A stretch of DNA of 64,000 nt from Halobacillus yeomjeoni (GTDB lineage Bacteria; Bacillota; Bacilli; Bacillales; Halobacillaceae). The stretch lies in assembly GCF_020171525.1 (NCBI RefSeq), contig NZ_JAIVAI010000001.1:744001-808000 (forward strand), given 5' to 3'. Of the stretch, positions 16,205-25,940 are shown one piece after another. The number at the start of each line of letters is the position of its first letter. The first letter of the stretch is position 1. The translations under genes and the position numbers were made by a program. The notes beneath the pieces are model-generated. The model was given only the letters and a program-made list of their open reading frames with translations. It ran no database searches and was not told where the DNA came from.

Positions 16205-16633
16205 TTACTCATGATCGTTGGCAATGGTCAAGATAATCGTCATCGTCACACCGATAACAGTTAAGTATACACCTAAGTCGAATAATAAAGCAGTTGCCAA
16301 CTCCGTCTTACCTAGGACCGGCAATTGGAAATAAGCAAACGTTTGACTCAGGAACGGTTGGCCGAATACAAAGGATCCAATACCTGTGGCCAGTGCAATG
16401 ATCAATCCGACAGGGATGACAAAGCGGAAATTGATTCGTAGAATTTTTTCCATCGCTTTAAACCCATAGGCCATATACATCAGCACGAATGCAGCAGAAG
16501 TCATCAAGCCCCCGATGAAACCACCACCAGGTGCATTGTGTCCTGCAAAGAATAAGTAAATGGAAAACCCTAGTAGTATAAAGGCGATTAGTGTTGTCGT
16601 AGCTCTAAGAATGATGTCGTTTGTACGGGTCAT
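16205..16633 (-). CDS. Stand-alone MrpB/MnhB Na+/H+ antiporter subunit
   Basis: 142 residues, four TM helices. The GHNAPGGGFIGGLMTSAAFV motif (about residues 31-50) is the signature of MrpB (MnhB) of the seven-subunit Mrp antiporter, and the length equals that of free MrpB. No other mrp gene is in this window. It sits between ccdA and ccdC, where B. subtilis has the CheY-like yneI. Either it joins an Mrp complex encoded elsewhere or has a separate role; neither can be decided here. Confidence 0.8.
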   Translation of the reverse strand: MTRTNDIILRATTTLIAFILLGFSIYLFFAGHNAPGGGFIGGLMTSAAFVLMYMAYGFKAMEKILRINFRFVIPVGLIIALATGIGSFVFGQPFLSQTFAYFQLPVLGKTELATALLFDLGVYLTVIGVTMTIILTIANDHE

Positions 16634-16699
16634 ACCTATACTCCTTTTTTCTTTATCAATAGTTCTATCATAATATAAAATCGTTCAGAAATCCATGAT

Positions 16700-17407
16700 T
16701 CAGAACCCTTGGAATCCACCAAACAAACCGATGAGATAAGAAGTGAGTTTGGTCATCCAATCAAAGTATAACGCGATTCCCATAAAAATCATAATATAAC
16801 CGCCAATTTTGACGATTTTCGAGCTGTGTCTTTTGATCCAATTCATCTTTCCTATGAAGAAAGACATAATCAAGAATGGAAGCGAAAAGCCCATTGAATA
16901 GGAAAGCATCATGACCAAAAACAGATCAGGGCTGTCTGCGGCAAGGACGAGCACGGCGGATAATATCGGCCCTGTACATGGGGTCCAGCCTAGTGAAAAA
17001 GTGAGACCGATCAGAAAAGAACCCAGATAACCGGCCGGTCGGTTTTTGAATGTGATTTTGCGATCTTTCATCAAGAATTGGAAATTGAATACGCCGATGA
17101 TGACAAACCCGAAAAAGATAATCAGAATTGCACCTAAGCGGCGAATGATCGTTTCGTTTTGAATGAGAAATTGAGATAGAAAGGATCCTGAAAATCCGAT
17201 GATTAAAAAGATGGTCGTGAAACCTAACAAAAACAGAATGGTATGAATCAGGCTCCGACGCTTCAACATGCCATTATCTTCTGTCAATTCATTGACGCTC
17301 ATTCCTGTGATGTAGGAAAGGAACGCTGGGTACAAAGGCAGGACGCATGGAGATATAAAGGATAGAAACCCTGCTCCGAACGCTAAAAATATGTTGATAT
17401 CTGACAT
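16700..17407 (-). CDS. ccdA: Cytochrome c biogenesis protein CcdA
   Basis: 235 residues with six TM helices. The two conserved redox cysteines are in FISPCVLPLYPAF (helix 1) and GWTPCTGPIL (helix 4). CcdA passes electrons from cytoplasmic thioredoxin across the membrane to extracytoplasmic thioredoxin-like proteins such as ResA, for cytochrome c maturation and spore formation. YneN (11311) is a plausible partner. Confidence 0.9.
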   Translation of the reverse strand: MSDINIFLAFGAGFLSFISPCVLPLYPAFLSYITGMSVNELTEDNGMLKRRSLIHTILFLLGFTTIFLIIGFSGSFLSQFLIQNETIIRRLGAILIIFFGFVIIGVFNFQFLMKDRKITFKNRPAGYLGSFLIGLTFSLGWTPCTGPILSAVLVLAADSPDLFLVMMLSYSMGFSLPFLIMSFFIGKMNWIKRHSSKIVKIGGYIMIFMGIALYFDWMTKLTSYLIGLFGGFQGF

Positions 17408-17543
17408 AGGTCAATCCTCCAATGCTAATCTAGAAATCCATTGTACCAGACATCTTCTTGAAAAACGATGAACGTACTGTGAACTTATGTGATATATCGC
17501 GTTTCGCTTATACTTTCATATTTGTTGTGAATTCACGTTTCCC

Positions 17544-17663
17544 CTAACTGGAGGATGGATGATTAGGACGATAGCTCCATACAAAGTTTGTGTACTCGTT
17601 ATGGGCCATGTTTATGCGGAAGAAAGATTGAAAACCTGACAGAGCTTGTGAGACTTCCTCCAT
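17544..17663 (-). CDS. Possible 39-residue peptide, doubtful
   Basis: Open frame MEEVSQALSGFQSFFRINMA followed by HNEYTNFVWSYRPNHPSSS in the 357-bp gap between ccdA and the DUF6173-like gene. No ribosome site precedes the ATG and no family is recognised. It may be part of a dispersed repeat or a small RNA locus. Nothing else is evident in 17408-17764. Confidence 0.2.
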   Translation of the reverse strand: MEEVSQALSGFQSFFRINMAHNEYTNFVWSYRPNHPSSS

Positions 17664-17764
17664 AAAAAGAGGTGTGTAAGAGCCCCTCTAACAACATCGA
17701 AAAGAGACCTTAACCACCTCTTAGTACAATTTAGGAGTATGATTTTACGTGAAGACACCCTTTT

Positions 17765-18142
17765 TTATGAATTTTTTTCTTTCAATTGAAACCCGATCCG
17801 CCTGGCAGGTTCATTTTGCTCCTGTTTCGGAAGGGACATTAACAGGAAGCTGATTTGACTGACATGTTGAATCAATTCAACTTTTGCTCCACTTTCTAAA
17901 TATCCATAAAACGTAATCAAGCTGGGGTTTTGGTAACTGAGACCTTGGATGTGGAATTGTACTGCTTGACCAAACGAAACCAGCCTCGCCCCCACTTCAT
18001 GATCAGGGTCCAATTCTTTTTCAAAATCACAAATCATACGGACGATCTGCTCATAAAACCTGCTTGCATACTGATTTTCAGCCAATACTTGCTGAATTGG
18101 TTTGACGGGCTTGGTACCGGGCAGACCTAAATGATATTCCAT
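17765..18142 (-). CDS. Uncharacterised protein, resembles DUF6173
   Basis: 125 residues, MEYHLGLPGTKPVKPIQQVL at the N-terminus, then a compact alpha/beta domain with VGARLVSFGQAVQFHIQGLS and ITFYGYLESGAKVELIQHVS. Start at 18142, preceded by GAAGGGGGG. I believe it belongs to the DUF6173 family but cannot check. No TM segment or signal peptide. Followed in the core order by ccdA. Confidence 0.6.
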   Translation of the reverse strand: MEYHLGLPGTKPVKPIQQVLAENQYASRFYEQIVRMICDFEKELDPDHEVGARLVSFGQAVQFHIQGLSYQNPSLITFYGYLESGAKVELIQHVSQISFLLMSLPKQEQNEPARRIGFQLKEKNS

Positions 18143-18239
18143 ACAAATCCCCCCTTCTTTTACATTATTAAATTCGACAAATATTGAGGATTTCCTCCAG
18201 AGAGTTTTGTTAACGTATGCTGGCTTACAAAATAAAAAA

Positions 18240-18274
18240 ACCACCTTTTCTCAAGATGGATGAGAAAAGGTGGT
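18240..18274 (-). terminator. Terminator after yneF
   Basis: ACCACCTTTTCTC pairs with GAGAAAAGGTGGT around a 9-base loop; the minus strand then has a T7 run. Confidence 0.85.
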
Positions 18275-18313
18275 CGGGTTTCAGATCCAGTCTTCCTTAG
18301 GAAAACTGTACTA

Positions 18314-18538
18314 TTATTTCATTTGATTGTTCATGGAACGCATCATTTGATTGATTTTCTTCTGTGAAGGCTTCTGCCCCATCTGCATCATCAATGTGCG
18401 CAGCATTTGTTCGTTGATTGGCGGGTTTTTCTTAAGATAGTTCATCATATACTTTCTTGCGATGAAAAAGCCTAGCGCGGCTCCACCGACAAGGGCTAAA
18501 AGGGCAATGATGATAACCCAAACGATCCCCAAAGTCAT
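18314..18538 (-). CDS. yneF: YneF family protein (UPF0154)
   Basis: 74 residues. N-terminal TM helix (3-25), then [20 protein letters not shown] and [13 protein letters not shown], which are near-invariant in YneF. Start at MTLGIVWV (18538), behind GGAGG. Small membrane protein of unknown function conserved in Firmicutes; located next to sirA as in B. subtilis. Confidence 0.85.
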   Translation of the reverse strand: MTLGIVWVIIIALLALVGGAALGFFIARKYMMNYLKKNPPINEQMLRTLMMQMGQKPSQKKINQMMRSMNNQMK

Positions 18539-18611
18539 GTCTTCGTCTTCCTCCTTCGTGTTGTCTCCCATAACAGTATAGTAAAACGTTCACTGAAATA
18601 CAATAGGGGTT

Positions 18612-19037
18612 TTACGATAATAACCTCTGACCGACTTTTGGAGAGATCCATCCGTAATACTCACCGGTAGCTTCCATGATGTAAAATGCATGGGAAGATT
18701 TCCGCAAGGGATCAAACACCATTTGTTCTGCCTGCAGAAGGTTATCACACTGAAAAAGACAACAGTAGTTCTTTGGCTCCATTATACCATAGGGAAGAGC
18801 CTTCTCGAAAAGAGATGAACGATAAGACATCTTGTTTTTTAACTGTTTTTTCACAGGGGAATGCTCTTCTAACCACTCTTGGAAGGGAAATAAATCCGTA
18901 ATATAAGATAACTGCCGTATATAGATGAATGATTGTGGATTATTTAAAATCTCTTCAAAAAAACGCTTCATCAAATCTACTTTATAGTAATATTGGCTGG
19001 CAATCTCTTTTTTGATAGAAAAAATAATGAACTGCAT
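18612..19037 (-). CDS. sirA: Sporulation inhibitor of replication SirA
   Basis: 141 residues. The N-terminus IKKEIASQYYYKVDLMKRFF parallels B. subtilis SirA (YneE), and the C-terminus AFYIMEATGEYYGWISP fits the family end. SirA binds DnaA domain I and blocks new replication rounds when Spo0A is active. Position between tkt and yneF supports the call. A Spo0A box was not clearly seen upstream. Sequence similarity is moderate, as is usual for this fast-evolving protein. Confidence 0.75.
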   Translation of the reverse strand: MQFIIFSIKKEIASQYYYKVDLMKRFFEEILNNPQSFIYIRQLSYITDLFPFQEWLEEHSPVKKQLKNKMSYRSSLFEKALPYGIMEPKNYCCLFQCDNLLQAEQMVFDPLRKSSHAFYIMEATGEYYGWISPKVGQRLLS

Positions 19038-19165
19038 CGGTCTTCCCTCCCCTTTTCCGTATTATAACGAGAGTCGTTACAGGTTTTCTGTCACTTTATG
19101 CTTGTTCAAGGATTCGTTTTTTGTCGAAAGAACCAGAGCCGTCTTTTTTAAGCTACTAATAAAAA

Positions 19166-19193
19166 ATAAGCTGCCGGTATACCGGCAGCTTAT
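19166..19193 (-). terminator. Terminator of tkt
   Basis: 28-bp perfect palindrome centred on GGTATACC (arms ATAAGCTGCCGG and CCGGCAGCTTAT), followed by T-rich sequence on the minus strand. Confidence 0.8.
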
Positions 19194-19200
19194 CATCATA

Positions 19201-21210
19201 TTACTTCATTAAGTTTTCCGCGTGTTTAACAACATTATCAACAGTGAAACCGTAATTTTCAATTACAGTGTTTCCTGGTGCAGATGCACCGAACTTATCG
19301 ATTCCGATCACGGTACCGTCCAGTCCGACATAACGCTCCCAACCGAAGGAAGCAGCCATTTCGACGGCCAGACGTTGACGTACGCTTGATGGAAGTACTT
19401 TTTCTTTATACTCCGCATCCTGTGCTTCAAATCGGTCGAAGGATGGAACACTTACGACGCGGACGTCATAGCCATTCTTCTTCAACTGCTTTTGAGCTTC
19501 AACGATCAATTGCACTTCTGAACCAGAAGCAAGAAGGATTGCATCCGGTTGTTCTTTATCTGAATCGCTCAAGATATAAGCGCCACGTTTCACACCTTCG
19601 TATGCGTGCTCTTCTGTACCTTCTAGTGTAGGCAGGCCTTGTCGAGTCAATACAAGTGCGTTTGGAGTCGTGTTGGATTCCAGCGCGACTCTCCAAGCAG
19701 CACTTGTTTCATTTCCGTCCGCTGGGCGGATGACAGAAAGATTCGGCATCGCACGTAGAGAAGGCAGCTGTTCGATCGGCTCGTGGGTAGGGCCATCTTC
19801 ACCAACCGCTACAGAATCGTGGGTGAACACATAGTTAACCGGAAGATTCATCAATGCGGATAGACGAAGCGCTGGGCGCAGGTAGTCACTGAAGACGAAG
19901 AATGTTCCGCCATATACTTTCAGACCACCGTGAAGTGCCATACCATTCAAAGCAGCAGCCATGGCAAATTCACGTACACCGAACCAGATGTTACGGCCGG
20001 CATAATTTTCTCTTGTAAAGTCTTCTTCTTCTTTCACCATCGTCTTGTTTGAACCTGCAAGGTCTGCACTTCCACCGAAGAAATTCGGTACAGCTTTAGA
20101 AAGACTGTTGATTACATCACCAGAAGCTGCACGGGTCGCAGGACTGTCTTCCCCGGTTTTGTACGTCGGAAGTTCGCCAGTCCATCCTTCTGGGAGTTCA
20201 CCATTGATAGCTGCTTCGAATTCAGCACCAAGTTCAGGGTAAGCTTCCTTGTATTGTTCAAGCAGGGAGTTCCATGCTTCTTCTCTTTCTTCTCCGTTTT
20301 GTTGTACCTTTTCCTTGAAGTCTTGATATACTTCATCCGGCACATGGAAAGGCTCATGGTCCCATTTGTAGAATTCTTTCGTTTTAGTTGCTTCGTCTTC
20401 ACCAAGTGGTGCACCGTGTGAAGCGGACTTACCAGACTTGGTAGGAGCCCCGTAACCAATTACTGTTTTCACTTCGATCATTGTCGGCTGTTTCGTGTTT
20501 TGCTTCGCTTTTTCAATTGCCGCAGCGATTTCTTCTGTATCCGTACCATCTTCGACACGGATGACCTGCCAGCCATAAGCTTTATAACGGTCTTCTACGC
20601 TCTCACTGAAGGAACGATCCAAGTCACCATCAAGAGAGATGTCGTTGGAATCATAAAGGACGATCAATTTTCCTAGACCAAGGTGAGCAGCAAGGGAGGC
20701 AGATTCCTGGGATACCCCTTCCATCAAGTCTCCATCACCGCAGATCGCGTACGTATAGTGGTCGACCATTTTATAGTCATCACGATTATATTTAGCTGCA
20801 AGATGAGCTTCCGCCATTGCCATACCAGTGGCCATGGAAATTCCTTGACCTAATGGACCTGTCGTTGCTTCGACACCATCTGTATGCCCGAATTCAGGGT
20901 GCCCTGGTGTTTTAGAGTCCCATTGACGGAAGGATTTCAAATCATCCATTGTCACGTTGTACCCTGAAAGGTGGAGCAGGCTGTATAAAAGCATGGATCC
21001 GTGGCCTGCCGATAGCACGAAACGATCACGATCGAACCAGCTGGAGTTTTTCGGGTTATGGTTCATGAATTTAGTCCAAAGCGTATAAGCCATTGGAGCT
21101 GCGCCCATCGGCATACCTGGGTGTCCGGAGTTGGCTTTTTCTACTGCGTCAATAGATAAAGTACGAATAGTGTTGATTGATGTTTGTTCAAGGCTGTTTG
21201 CCATATACAT
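19201..21210 (-). CDS. tkt: Transketolase
   Basis: 669 residues, normal for the family. TPP-dependent transfer of two-carbon ketol units in the pentose phosphate pathway. Seen: [37 protein letters not shown] (TPP-binding GDG) and the pyrimidine domain with [20 protein letters not shown]. Start at MYMANS (21210) behind AAAGGGG; an ATG two codons later is also possible. Monocistronic between ynzC and sirA, as in B. subtilis. Confidence 0.95.
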   Translation of the reverse strand: MYMANSLEQTSINTIRTLSIDAVEKANSGHPGMPMGAAPMAYTLWTKFMNHNPKNSSWFDRDRFVLSAGHGSMLLYSLLHLSGYNVTMDDLKSFRQWDSKTPGHPEFGHTDGVEATTGPLGQGISMATGMAMAEAHLAAKYNRDDYKMVDHYTYAICGDGDLMEGVSQESASLAAHLGLGKLIVLYDSNDISLDGDLDRSFSESVEDRYKAYGWQVIRVEDGTDTEEIAAAIEKAKQNTKQPTMIEVKTVIGYGAPTKSGKSASHGAPLGEDEATKTKEFYKWDHEPFHVPDEVYQDFKEKVQQNGEEREEAWNSLLEQYKEAYPELGAEFEAAINGELPEGWTGELPTYKTGEDSPATRAASGDVINSLSKAVPNFFGGSADLAGSNKTMVKEEEDFTRENYAGRNIWFGVREFAMAAALNGMALHGGLKVYGGTFFVFSDYLRPALRLSALMNLPVNYVFTHDSVAVGEDGPTHEPIEQLPSLRAMPNLSVIRPADGNETSAAWRVALESNTTPNALVLTRQGLPTLEGTEEHAYEGVKRGAYILSDSDKEQPDAILLASGSEVQLIVEAQKQLKKNGYDVRVVSVPSFDRFEAQDAEYKEKVLPSSVRQRLAVEMAASFGWERYVGLDGTVIGIDKFGASAPGNTVIENYGFTVDNVVKHAENLMK

Positions 21211-21342
21211 TTTTTCCCCTTTCATTTCCTGAATATGTACCATGTATTATCCTATAATGAAAACGCTCAAGACACAAGTGATGTAAAGATTCAAACGGAA
21301 TCTAACCTAATTTTCCCTTATATTGAATTTTTAAACAACAAA

Positions 21343-21366
21343 ACCCGTACTTCTCGGAGTACGGGT
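21343..21366 (-). terminator. Terminator after ynzC
   Basis: ACCCGTACT and AGTACGGGT pair over a 6-base loop just past the ynzC stop, with a T-rich flank on the minus strand. Confidence 0.75.
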
Positions 21367-21372
21367 ATCATT

Positions 21373-21606
21373 TTAATTTTTCTTTTCGTTTTTCTGCATT
21401 TCTCTAAGCTTTTTAGGTGTCACATCGTTTCCTTCAGGATCGACGACAGTCACACCTTTCAATTGGTTCTTGAATGACTTGCGAGCGCTCTTCAAATACT
21501 CCTGGCGAAGTTTTTGCTGCTCTTCTTTTTCTGATTTAGTCAAATCTTCTTTCTTGGATTTATTGGCCAATTCATTTATACGGTTAATTTTGTCTTGAGA
21601 TAGCAT
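21373..21606 (-). CDS. ynzC: YnzC (DUF896)
   Basis: 77 residues: MLSQDKINRINELANKSKKE, then EEQQKLRQEYLKSARKSF and VVDPEGNDVTPKKLREMQ are diagnostic for YnzC, a small helical hairpin protein of the SOS-linked yneA-yneB-ynzC operon in B. subtilis. Molecular function unknown. Probably co-transcribed with yneB from the LexA-controlled promoter at 22556-22583. Confidence 0.9.
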   Translation of the reverse strand: MLSQDKINRINELANKSKKEDLTKSEKEEQQKLRQEYLKSARKSFKNQLKGVTVVDPEGNDVTPKKLREMQKNEKKN

Positions 21607-21693
21607 GGAACATACCCCTTTTCATTAGGATGGGTTAATTTACAAGAAAAAGACAAGTGGCCTGTGACCCTTGTCTTCTCTATCCTAACTTTC

Positions 21694-22374
<681 letters not shown>

Positions 22375-22392
22375 CTAAAAGGATAATACAAG

Positions 22393-22488
22393 TTATCCGG
22401 TTGTGACCATAGAAAAGTATAGTAATGCTAAACTCGCTACGAACAATACTAGATAAGTGACATCAAGTTTTGATAGTTTGTTGAACAT
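22393..22488 (-). CDS. 31-residue SOS membrane peptide in the yneA position
   Basis: MFNKLSKLDVTYLVLFVASL then ALLYFSMVTTG: a short basic N-terminus and one TM helix, nothing more. GGAGGG is 8 bases upstream of the ATG. It is the first gene behind a consensus promoter containing a LexA box and precedes yneB-ynzC, exactly where B. subtilis has yneA. YneA is about 105 residues with a TM helix and a LysM domain and inhibits division during SOS; this peptide has only the TM part. A SosA/YneA-like role is inferred from position. Confidence 0.7.
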   Translation of the reverse strand: MFNKLSKLDVTYLVLFVASLALLYFSMVTTG

Positions 22489-22509
22489 TTGATAGACCCT
22501 CCATTTTTT

Positions 22510-22607
22510 AGAACGAACGTTCCTGAGAACTTCTGTTCGCCTTTTGTTAACTCCAATTATATACGAACATAGGTTCTTGTCAACCGTTTTTCTCGAACGC
22601 TTGTTTG
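22510..22607. promoter_or_regulatory. Four LexA boxes in the lexA-yneB intergenic region
   Basis: Four sites fit CGAAC-N4-GTTCG with at most two outer mismatches: AGAACGAACGTTCC (22510-22523), AGAACTTCTGTTCG (22526-22539), CGAACATAGGTTCT (22564-22577) and CGAACGCTTGTTTG (22594-22607). The third lies in the spacer of the minus-strand promoter; the fourth overlaps the -35 of the lexA promoter. This supports LexA repression in both directions. Confidence 0.85.
22556..22583 (-). promoter_or_regulatory. Promoter of the SOS peptide-yneB-ynzC operon
   Basis: Consensus hexamers on the minus strand: TTGACA (22578-22583), 16-base spacer, TATAAT (22556-22561). A LexA box fills the spacer, so repression should be tight and induced expression strong. 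Confidence 0.85.
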
Positions 22608-22633
22608 TATTTATAAAATATACATGGTACAAT
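22605..22633 (+). promoter_or_regulatory. lexA promoter
   Basis: TTGTAT (22605-22610), 17 bases, TACAAT (22628-22633). The -35 overlaps the LexA box at 22594-22607, consistent with autorepression. Confidence 0.7.
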
Positions 22634-22669
22634 GTGGTTACTATAATTCTATGTACGAGGTGGCATTCT

Positions 22670-23293
22670 ATGAGCAAACTTTCGAAGCGGCAGCAAGAAA
22701 TACTAGATTTTATAAAAGAGCAGGTATTATTGAAGGGGTACCCACCTTCAGTACGGGAAATCGGTCAATCCGTCGGTCTCGCATCCAGTTCTACAGTTCA
22801 CGGTCATCTATCAAGACTTGAGAAAAAAGGGTACATCAGAAGAGACCCGACAAAACCGAGAGCGATCGAAGTCATTGAACTGGAGGAAGACCACAGTATC
22901 CCTAGAAGTGAAGCAGCCTACGCACCGGTAATCGGTAAAGTTACCGCCGGTTCGCCTATTACTGCAGTTGAAAACATAGAAGAATATGTGCCGCTTCCAG
23001 ATACTTTGGCTGGGTCAGAAGAAAATACGTTCGTATTGATCGTACAGGGAGAGAGTATGATCGAGGCAGGTATTCTTGACGGTGATATGGTCGTTGTGAG
23101 GCAGCAGCAGACTGCTCAGAACGGAGATATCGTCGTTGCTATGACTGAAGATGAAGAAGCGACAGTCAAACGTTTCTTCAAAGAAAAGAACCATATTCGT
23201 TTACAGCCTGAGAACGCCACCATGGAGCCGATTATCTTAAATGATGTTTCTATACTAGGAAAAGTCGTCGGCCTCTACCGAACAGTCCATTAA
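22670..23293 (+). CDS. lexA: LexA SOS repressor
   Basis: 207 residues. N-terminal winged helix ([35 protein letters not shown]), Ala-Gly self-cleavage site in [12 protein letters not shown], catalytic Ser in [11 protein letters not shown] and Lys in ATVKRFFKE. Start at MSKLSKRQ (22670) behind ACGAGGTGG. RecA-stimulated cleavage relieves repression of SOS genes, here itself and the divergent operon, and probably the gene at 31242. Confidence 0.95.
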   Translation: MSKLSKRQQEILDFIKEQVLLKGYPPSVREIGQSVGLASSSTVHGHLSRLEKKGYIRRDPTKPRAIEVIELEEDHSIPRSEAAYAPVIGKVTAGSPITAVENIEEYVPLPDTLAGSEENTFVLIVQGESMIEAGILDGDMVVVRQQQTAQNGDIVVAMTEDEEATVKRFFKEKNHIRLQPENATMEPIILNDVSILGKVVGLYRTVH

Positions 23294-23294
23294 T

Positions 23295-23325
23295 AAAAGA
23301 GAGGAAGCAATGCTTCCTCTCTTTT
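23295..23325 (+). terminator. Terminator of lexA
   Basis: AAAAGAGAGGAAGCA and TGCTTCCTCTCTTTT form a long stem followed by ATTTTTTG. Confidence 0.85.
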
Positions 23326-23348
23326 ATTTTTTGCATCAAGCCTGGGTT

Positions 23349-23447
23349 TTATGCTTCATTATCCCGGCTGGTCTCTTGCTTAGCACCTTTTTCACGCTTT
23401 AGAGCCTTCAGGTCCTGTTTACTTTTGTTCTTCGCTTTTTTACCCAT
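23349..23447 (-). CDS. 32-residue basic peptide, unknown
   Basis: MGKKAKNKSKQDLKALKREK then GAKQETSRDNEA. GGAGGG lies 6 bases before the ATG, a clear ribosome site. About a third of the residues are Lys or Arg, with an acidic end, suggesting a nucleic-acid- or membrane-associated peptide. I recognise no family. Convergent with lexA. Confidence 0.55.
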   Translation of the reverse strand: MGKKAKNKSKQDLKALKREKGAKQETSRDNEA

Positions 23448-23659
23448 AAATATCCCTCCTTCTTCTCTAGTTTGTTTTATTTTTGAGATCTGATTACGTA
23501 ACATCCACTTTTTAATAAGCATTTATGCAGCACATATTCTGTCATGACACTGGTGTATAGTGATTTTTAAAAAACGTCTGCTCATGATTTTGATGGAGCA
23601 TTTACTCTCGGAGCTAAGACATAGCTCAAAGCATAAAAAGCAGGTTTTTATAAAGGATA

Positions 23660-24868
23660 CTATAGTGAAACCGAATTGGAATCCACCCCCATCTGCTGGT
23701 AGTCTGACACTTTTTTTATGACAGACGTCTGCAGGATTCCCCCTGATATGAGAAGGATAGCAACAGTGATAAATAATCCACTACCATCAATTGCTGTCAT
23801 CAGTAACCCTCCTAAAAAAGGCCCTGTGGATCTGGATATATCCCAGTGCAGCCCGAAAAGAGCGAAATATTTTCCTTTCAATTGATCAGGTGCCAGAATG
23901 CTGACTTGTGTTTGCATCGCATTCAAAGTGAAGATTGCTCCCAAACAGAACATAAGCTGTGATAAAATAAAACCCACTATGTGATAGGACAACCCAAATC
24001 CAAGTGACGAAATACCGTAAAACAAGTATCCCATTTGAATCACTCGAATCCTTGGCATCGGTTTCACTAATCTCACTAATAACACTTCAAACCCGATGAA
24101 TATAAAAGTGCTCAACGTCTCAAGTAGAGAAAAAACAACCAGGTAATTCAAAAGGTTCTCCTTTAAGAATATCGGCCAGTTCGTTTCCAACTGGGCATGG
24201 TAAAGACTTATGGGTAACATCGCCATCCCCAGCCACCATAATATTTTAGAGGGGGATTGGCTTTTTTCCTGATTGTTGGAAACCTTTTTCGAATTCTCAC
24301 CTTCTTCCCTGGGAAGGAAACGGAAACATAGCAGCCAATAGCCAGCTAGGAGCAAAGATGAGACCACAAACAATAACTGGTGGTTGAATTCCACAAACCC
24401 TGCACTGATTGCCGGTGCTGTCAAAGCACCTATACTGGATGCGGTACTTAATAAGGCGAAAGTTATTGTTTGTTTATGTAAAGGCACAGATTGTGAGATG
24501 TGTGCTCTTGAAGCTGGAATATACACAAACCGGCCGATCCCATTAAGAACCGCCAATACCACAAACATCCATAAATCTTCGGCGAAAACATAACCTGAAA
24601 TGGCGACAAACTGGAAAAGCAGTGAATTCAATAACACCGTCCTCCTCCTCCAGCGATCGATGACACCACTGAGAGCTATAGTGAGGACAATCTCCGTCAG
24701 GGGCTGCACACCGATCACCAACGTTGTAAGCAGCAAGTTTTCATCAAAGTGCTCGTACATATATAAAGTAAGGAAGGGTAAGAGCACAATGGAATTGAAA
24801 GACAGCAGCCCATGACCTATTGAATGAAGCCAAATGATTCTTGAAACATCTTTAAAGTATGATATCAA
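23660..24868 (-). CDS. MFS transporter
   Basis: 402 residues with about 11-12 hydrophobic helices. The loop 2-3 motif appears as SGVIDRWRRRTVLL, typical of drug:H+ antiporter-like MFS proteins. TTG start at 24868 because GGAGAGG lies 5 bases upstream and the protein then begins ISYFKDVSRIIW. Divergent from the AraC regulator at 24982, which probably controls it. Substrate unknown. Confidence 0.75.
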   Translation of the reverse strand: MISYFKDVSRIIWLHSIGHGLLSFNSIVLLPFLTLYMYEHFDENLLLTTLVIGVQPLTEIVLTIALSGVIDRWRRRTVLLNSLLFQFVAISGYVFAEDLWMFVVLAVLNGIGRFVYIPASRAHISQSVPLHKQTITFALLSTASSIGALTAPAISAGFVEFNHQLLFVVSSLLLAGYWLLCFRFLPREEGENSKKVSNNQEKSQSPSKILWWLGMAMLPISLYHAQLETNWPIFLKENLLNYLVVFSLLETLSTFIFIGFEVLLVRLVKPMPRIRVIQMGYLFYGISSLGFGLSYHIVGFILSQLMFCLGAIFTLNAMQTQVSILAPDQLKGKYFALFGLHWDISRSTGPFLGGLLMTAIDGSGLFITVAILLISGGILQTSVIKKVSDYQQMGVDSNSVSL

Positions 24869-24981
24869 ACGAACCCTCTCCTTTTTCCATATCAGTAACC
24901 TAAAGTGTATGGAAAAAAAGACGTTCACTCTATTCACTTCTTGCCTGATGACAGGCAAATCTTGCGGAGGTGGTCAACACA

Positions 24982-25800
24982 TTGGAATTGCGTCTAGACT
25001 TAAACCACACAGGCGTCTTATTGTTCGATCTACATAATGGAGAAGCAGATGAAGCTCATACACACGACCACTTTCAAATGAGTGTACCGATTTCCAACGA
25101 ACTATCTGCTTTTCACAACTATAAAAAACAGACACTGGCTGAAAATCAGTCCCTCCTCGTCCCTCCTGGTGATCGCCACCAGCACGAAGCTAAAGGGGAC
25201 CATAATCGAATTATGTTAATCAGTTTCAATCAACATATTTTGTCTAAAGTGTATGAACACCACACAGGTGACGCACTTAGCGTGGTAGACTTCCATCCCA
25301 TCCAGGACACGCCTCCTCCTTTATTGAAGGCCGCTTACGGAATGTTTCAATCCGCTTCAATGGAAGGTGTGGATTCGGCTTTCTCCTTAGAGGAAAAGCT
25401 CGCTTTTTTATTGTTGGAACATACCAAAGGTTCTCACTCAAGCCTCTGGGAAGCCAACCAACGTACATCGGTCCCATCAAACAATGAGGTCGCGGCCAGA
25501 CTGAAGGAATATATACAGAGTCATTATGATGAAGAACTGTCTCTCGATCGTTTGGCATTAAAAATGAACATCAGTAAATACCATTTGCACCGCTTATTCA
25601 AAGCATCTGAACGAATGACTCCTCTGGAATATTTGCACTTGATCCGGATCCAGAAAGCCGGTGCTCTCATTAAAAATCATTCCTATGACATGTCTACAGC
25701 AGCGTATGAAGTCGGTTATCAATCCTTAAGTACATTCAATCGTGTGTTCAAAAAAATTCACAATGTCTCCCCTACTCAGTTCAAACGAATGAACCGCTGA
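24982..25800 (+). CDS. AraC-family regulator
   Basis: 272 residues. N-terminal cupin sensor (EADEAHTHDHFQMSVPI, LLVPPGDRHQHEAK), C-terminal double HTH: LKEYIQSHYDEELSLDRLAL, YHLHRLFKASERMTPLEYLH, VGYQSLSTFNRVFKKIHNVS. TTG start (24982) preferred: GGAGGT ends about 10 bases upstream, whereas the GTG at 24970 overlaps that site. Likely activator of the divergent MFS gene 113 bp away. Ligand unknown. Confidence 0.8.
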   Translation: MELRLDLNHTGVLLFDLHNGEADEAHTHDHFQMSVPISNELSAFHNYKKQTLAENQSLLVPPGDRHQHEAKGDHNRIMLISFNQHILSKVYEHHTGDALSVVDFHPIQDTPPPLLKAAYGMFQSASMEGVDSAFSLEEKLAFLLLEHTKGSHSSLWEANQRTSVPSNNEVAARLKEYIQSHYDEELSLDRLALKMNISKYHLHRLFKASERMTPLEYLHLIRIQKAGALIKNHSYDMSTAAYEVGYQSLSTFNRVFKKIHNVSPTQFKRMNR

Positions 25801-25940
25801 TAAGCTGTGAGTATTCAAAAACACCACTCTTCGATGGGGTAGTTTTATGTATTGAAATGAGACTAAGGTTGCTTTATTGCTTCATAGCTGTCAAACTAAG
25901 GTGGAATAGGATTCGTTGCAGGAAAGCGCAGGTGACTAAC

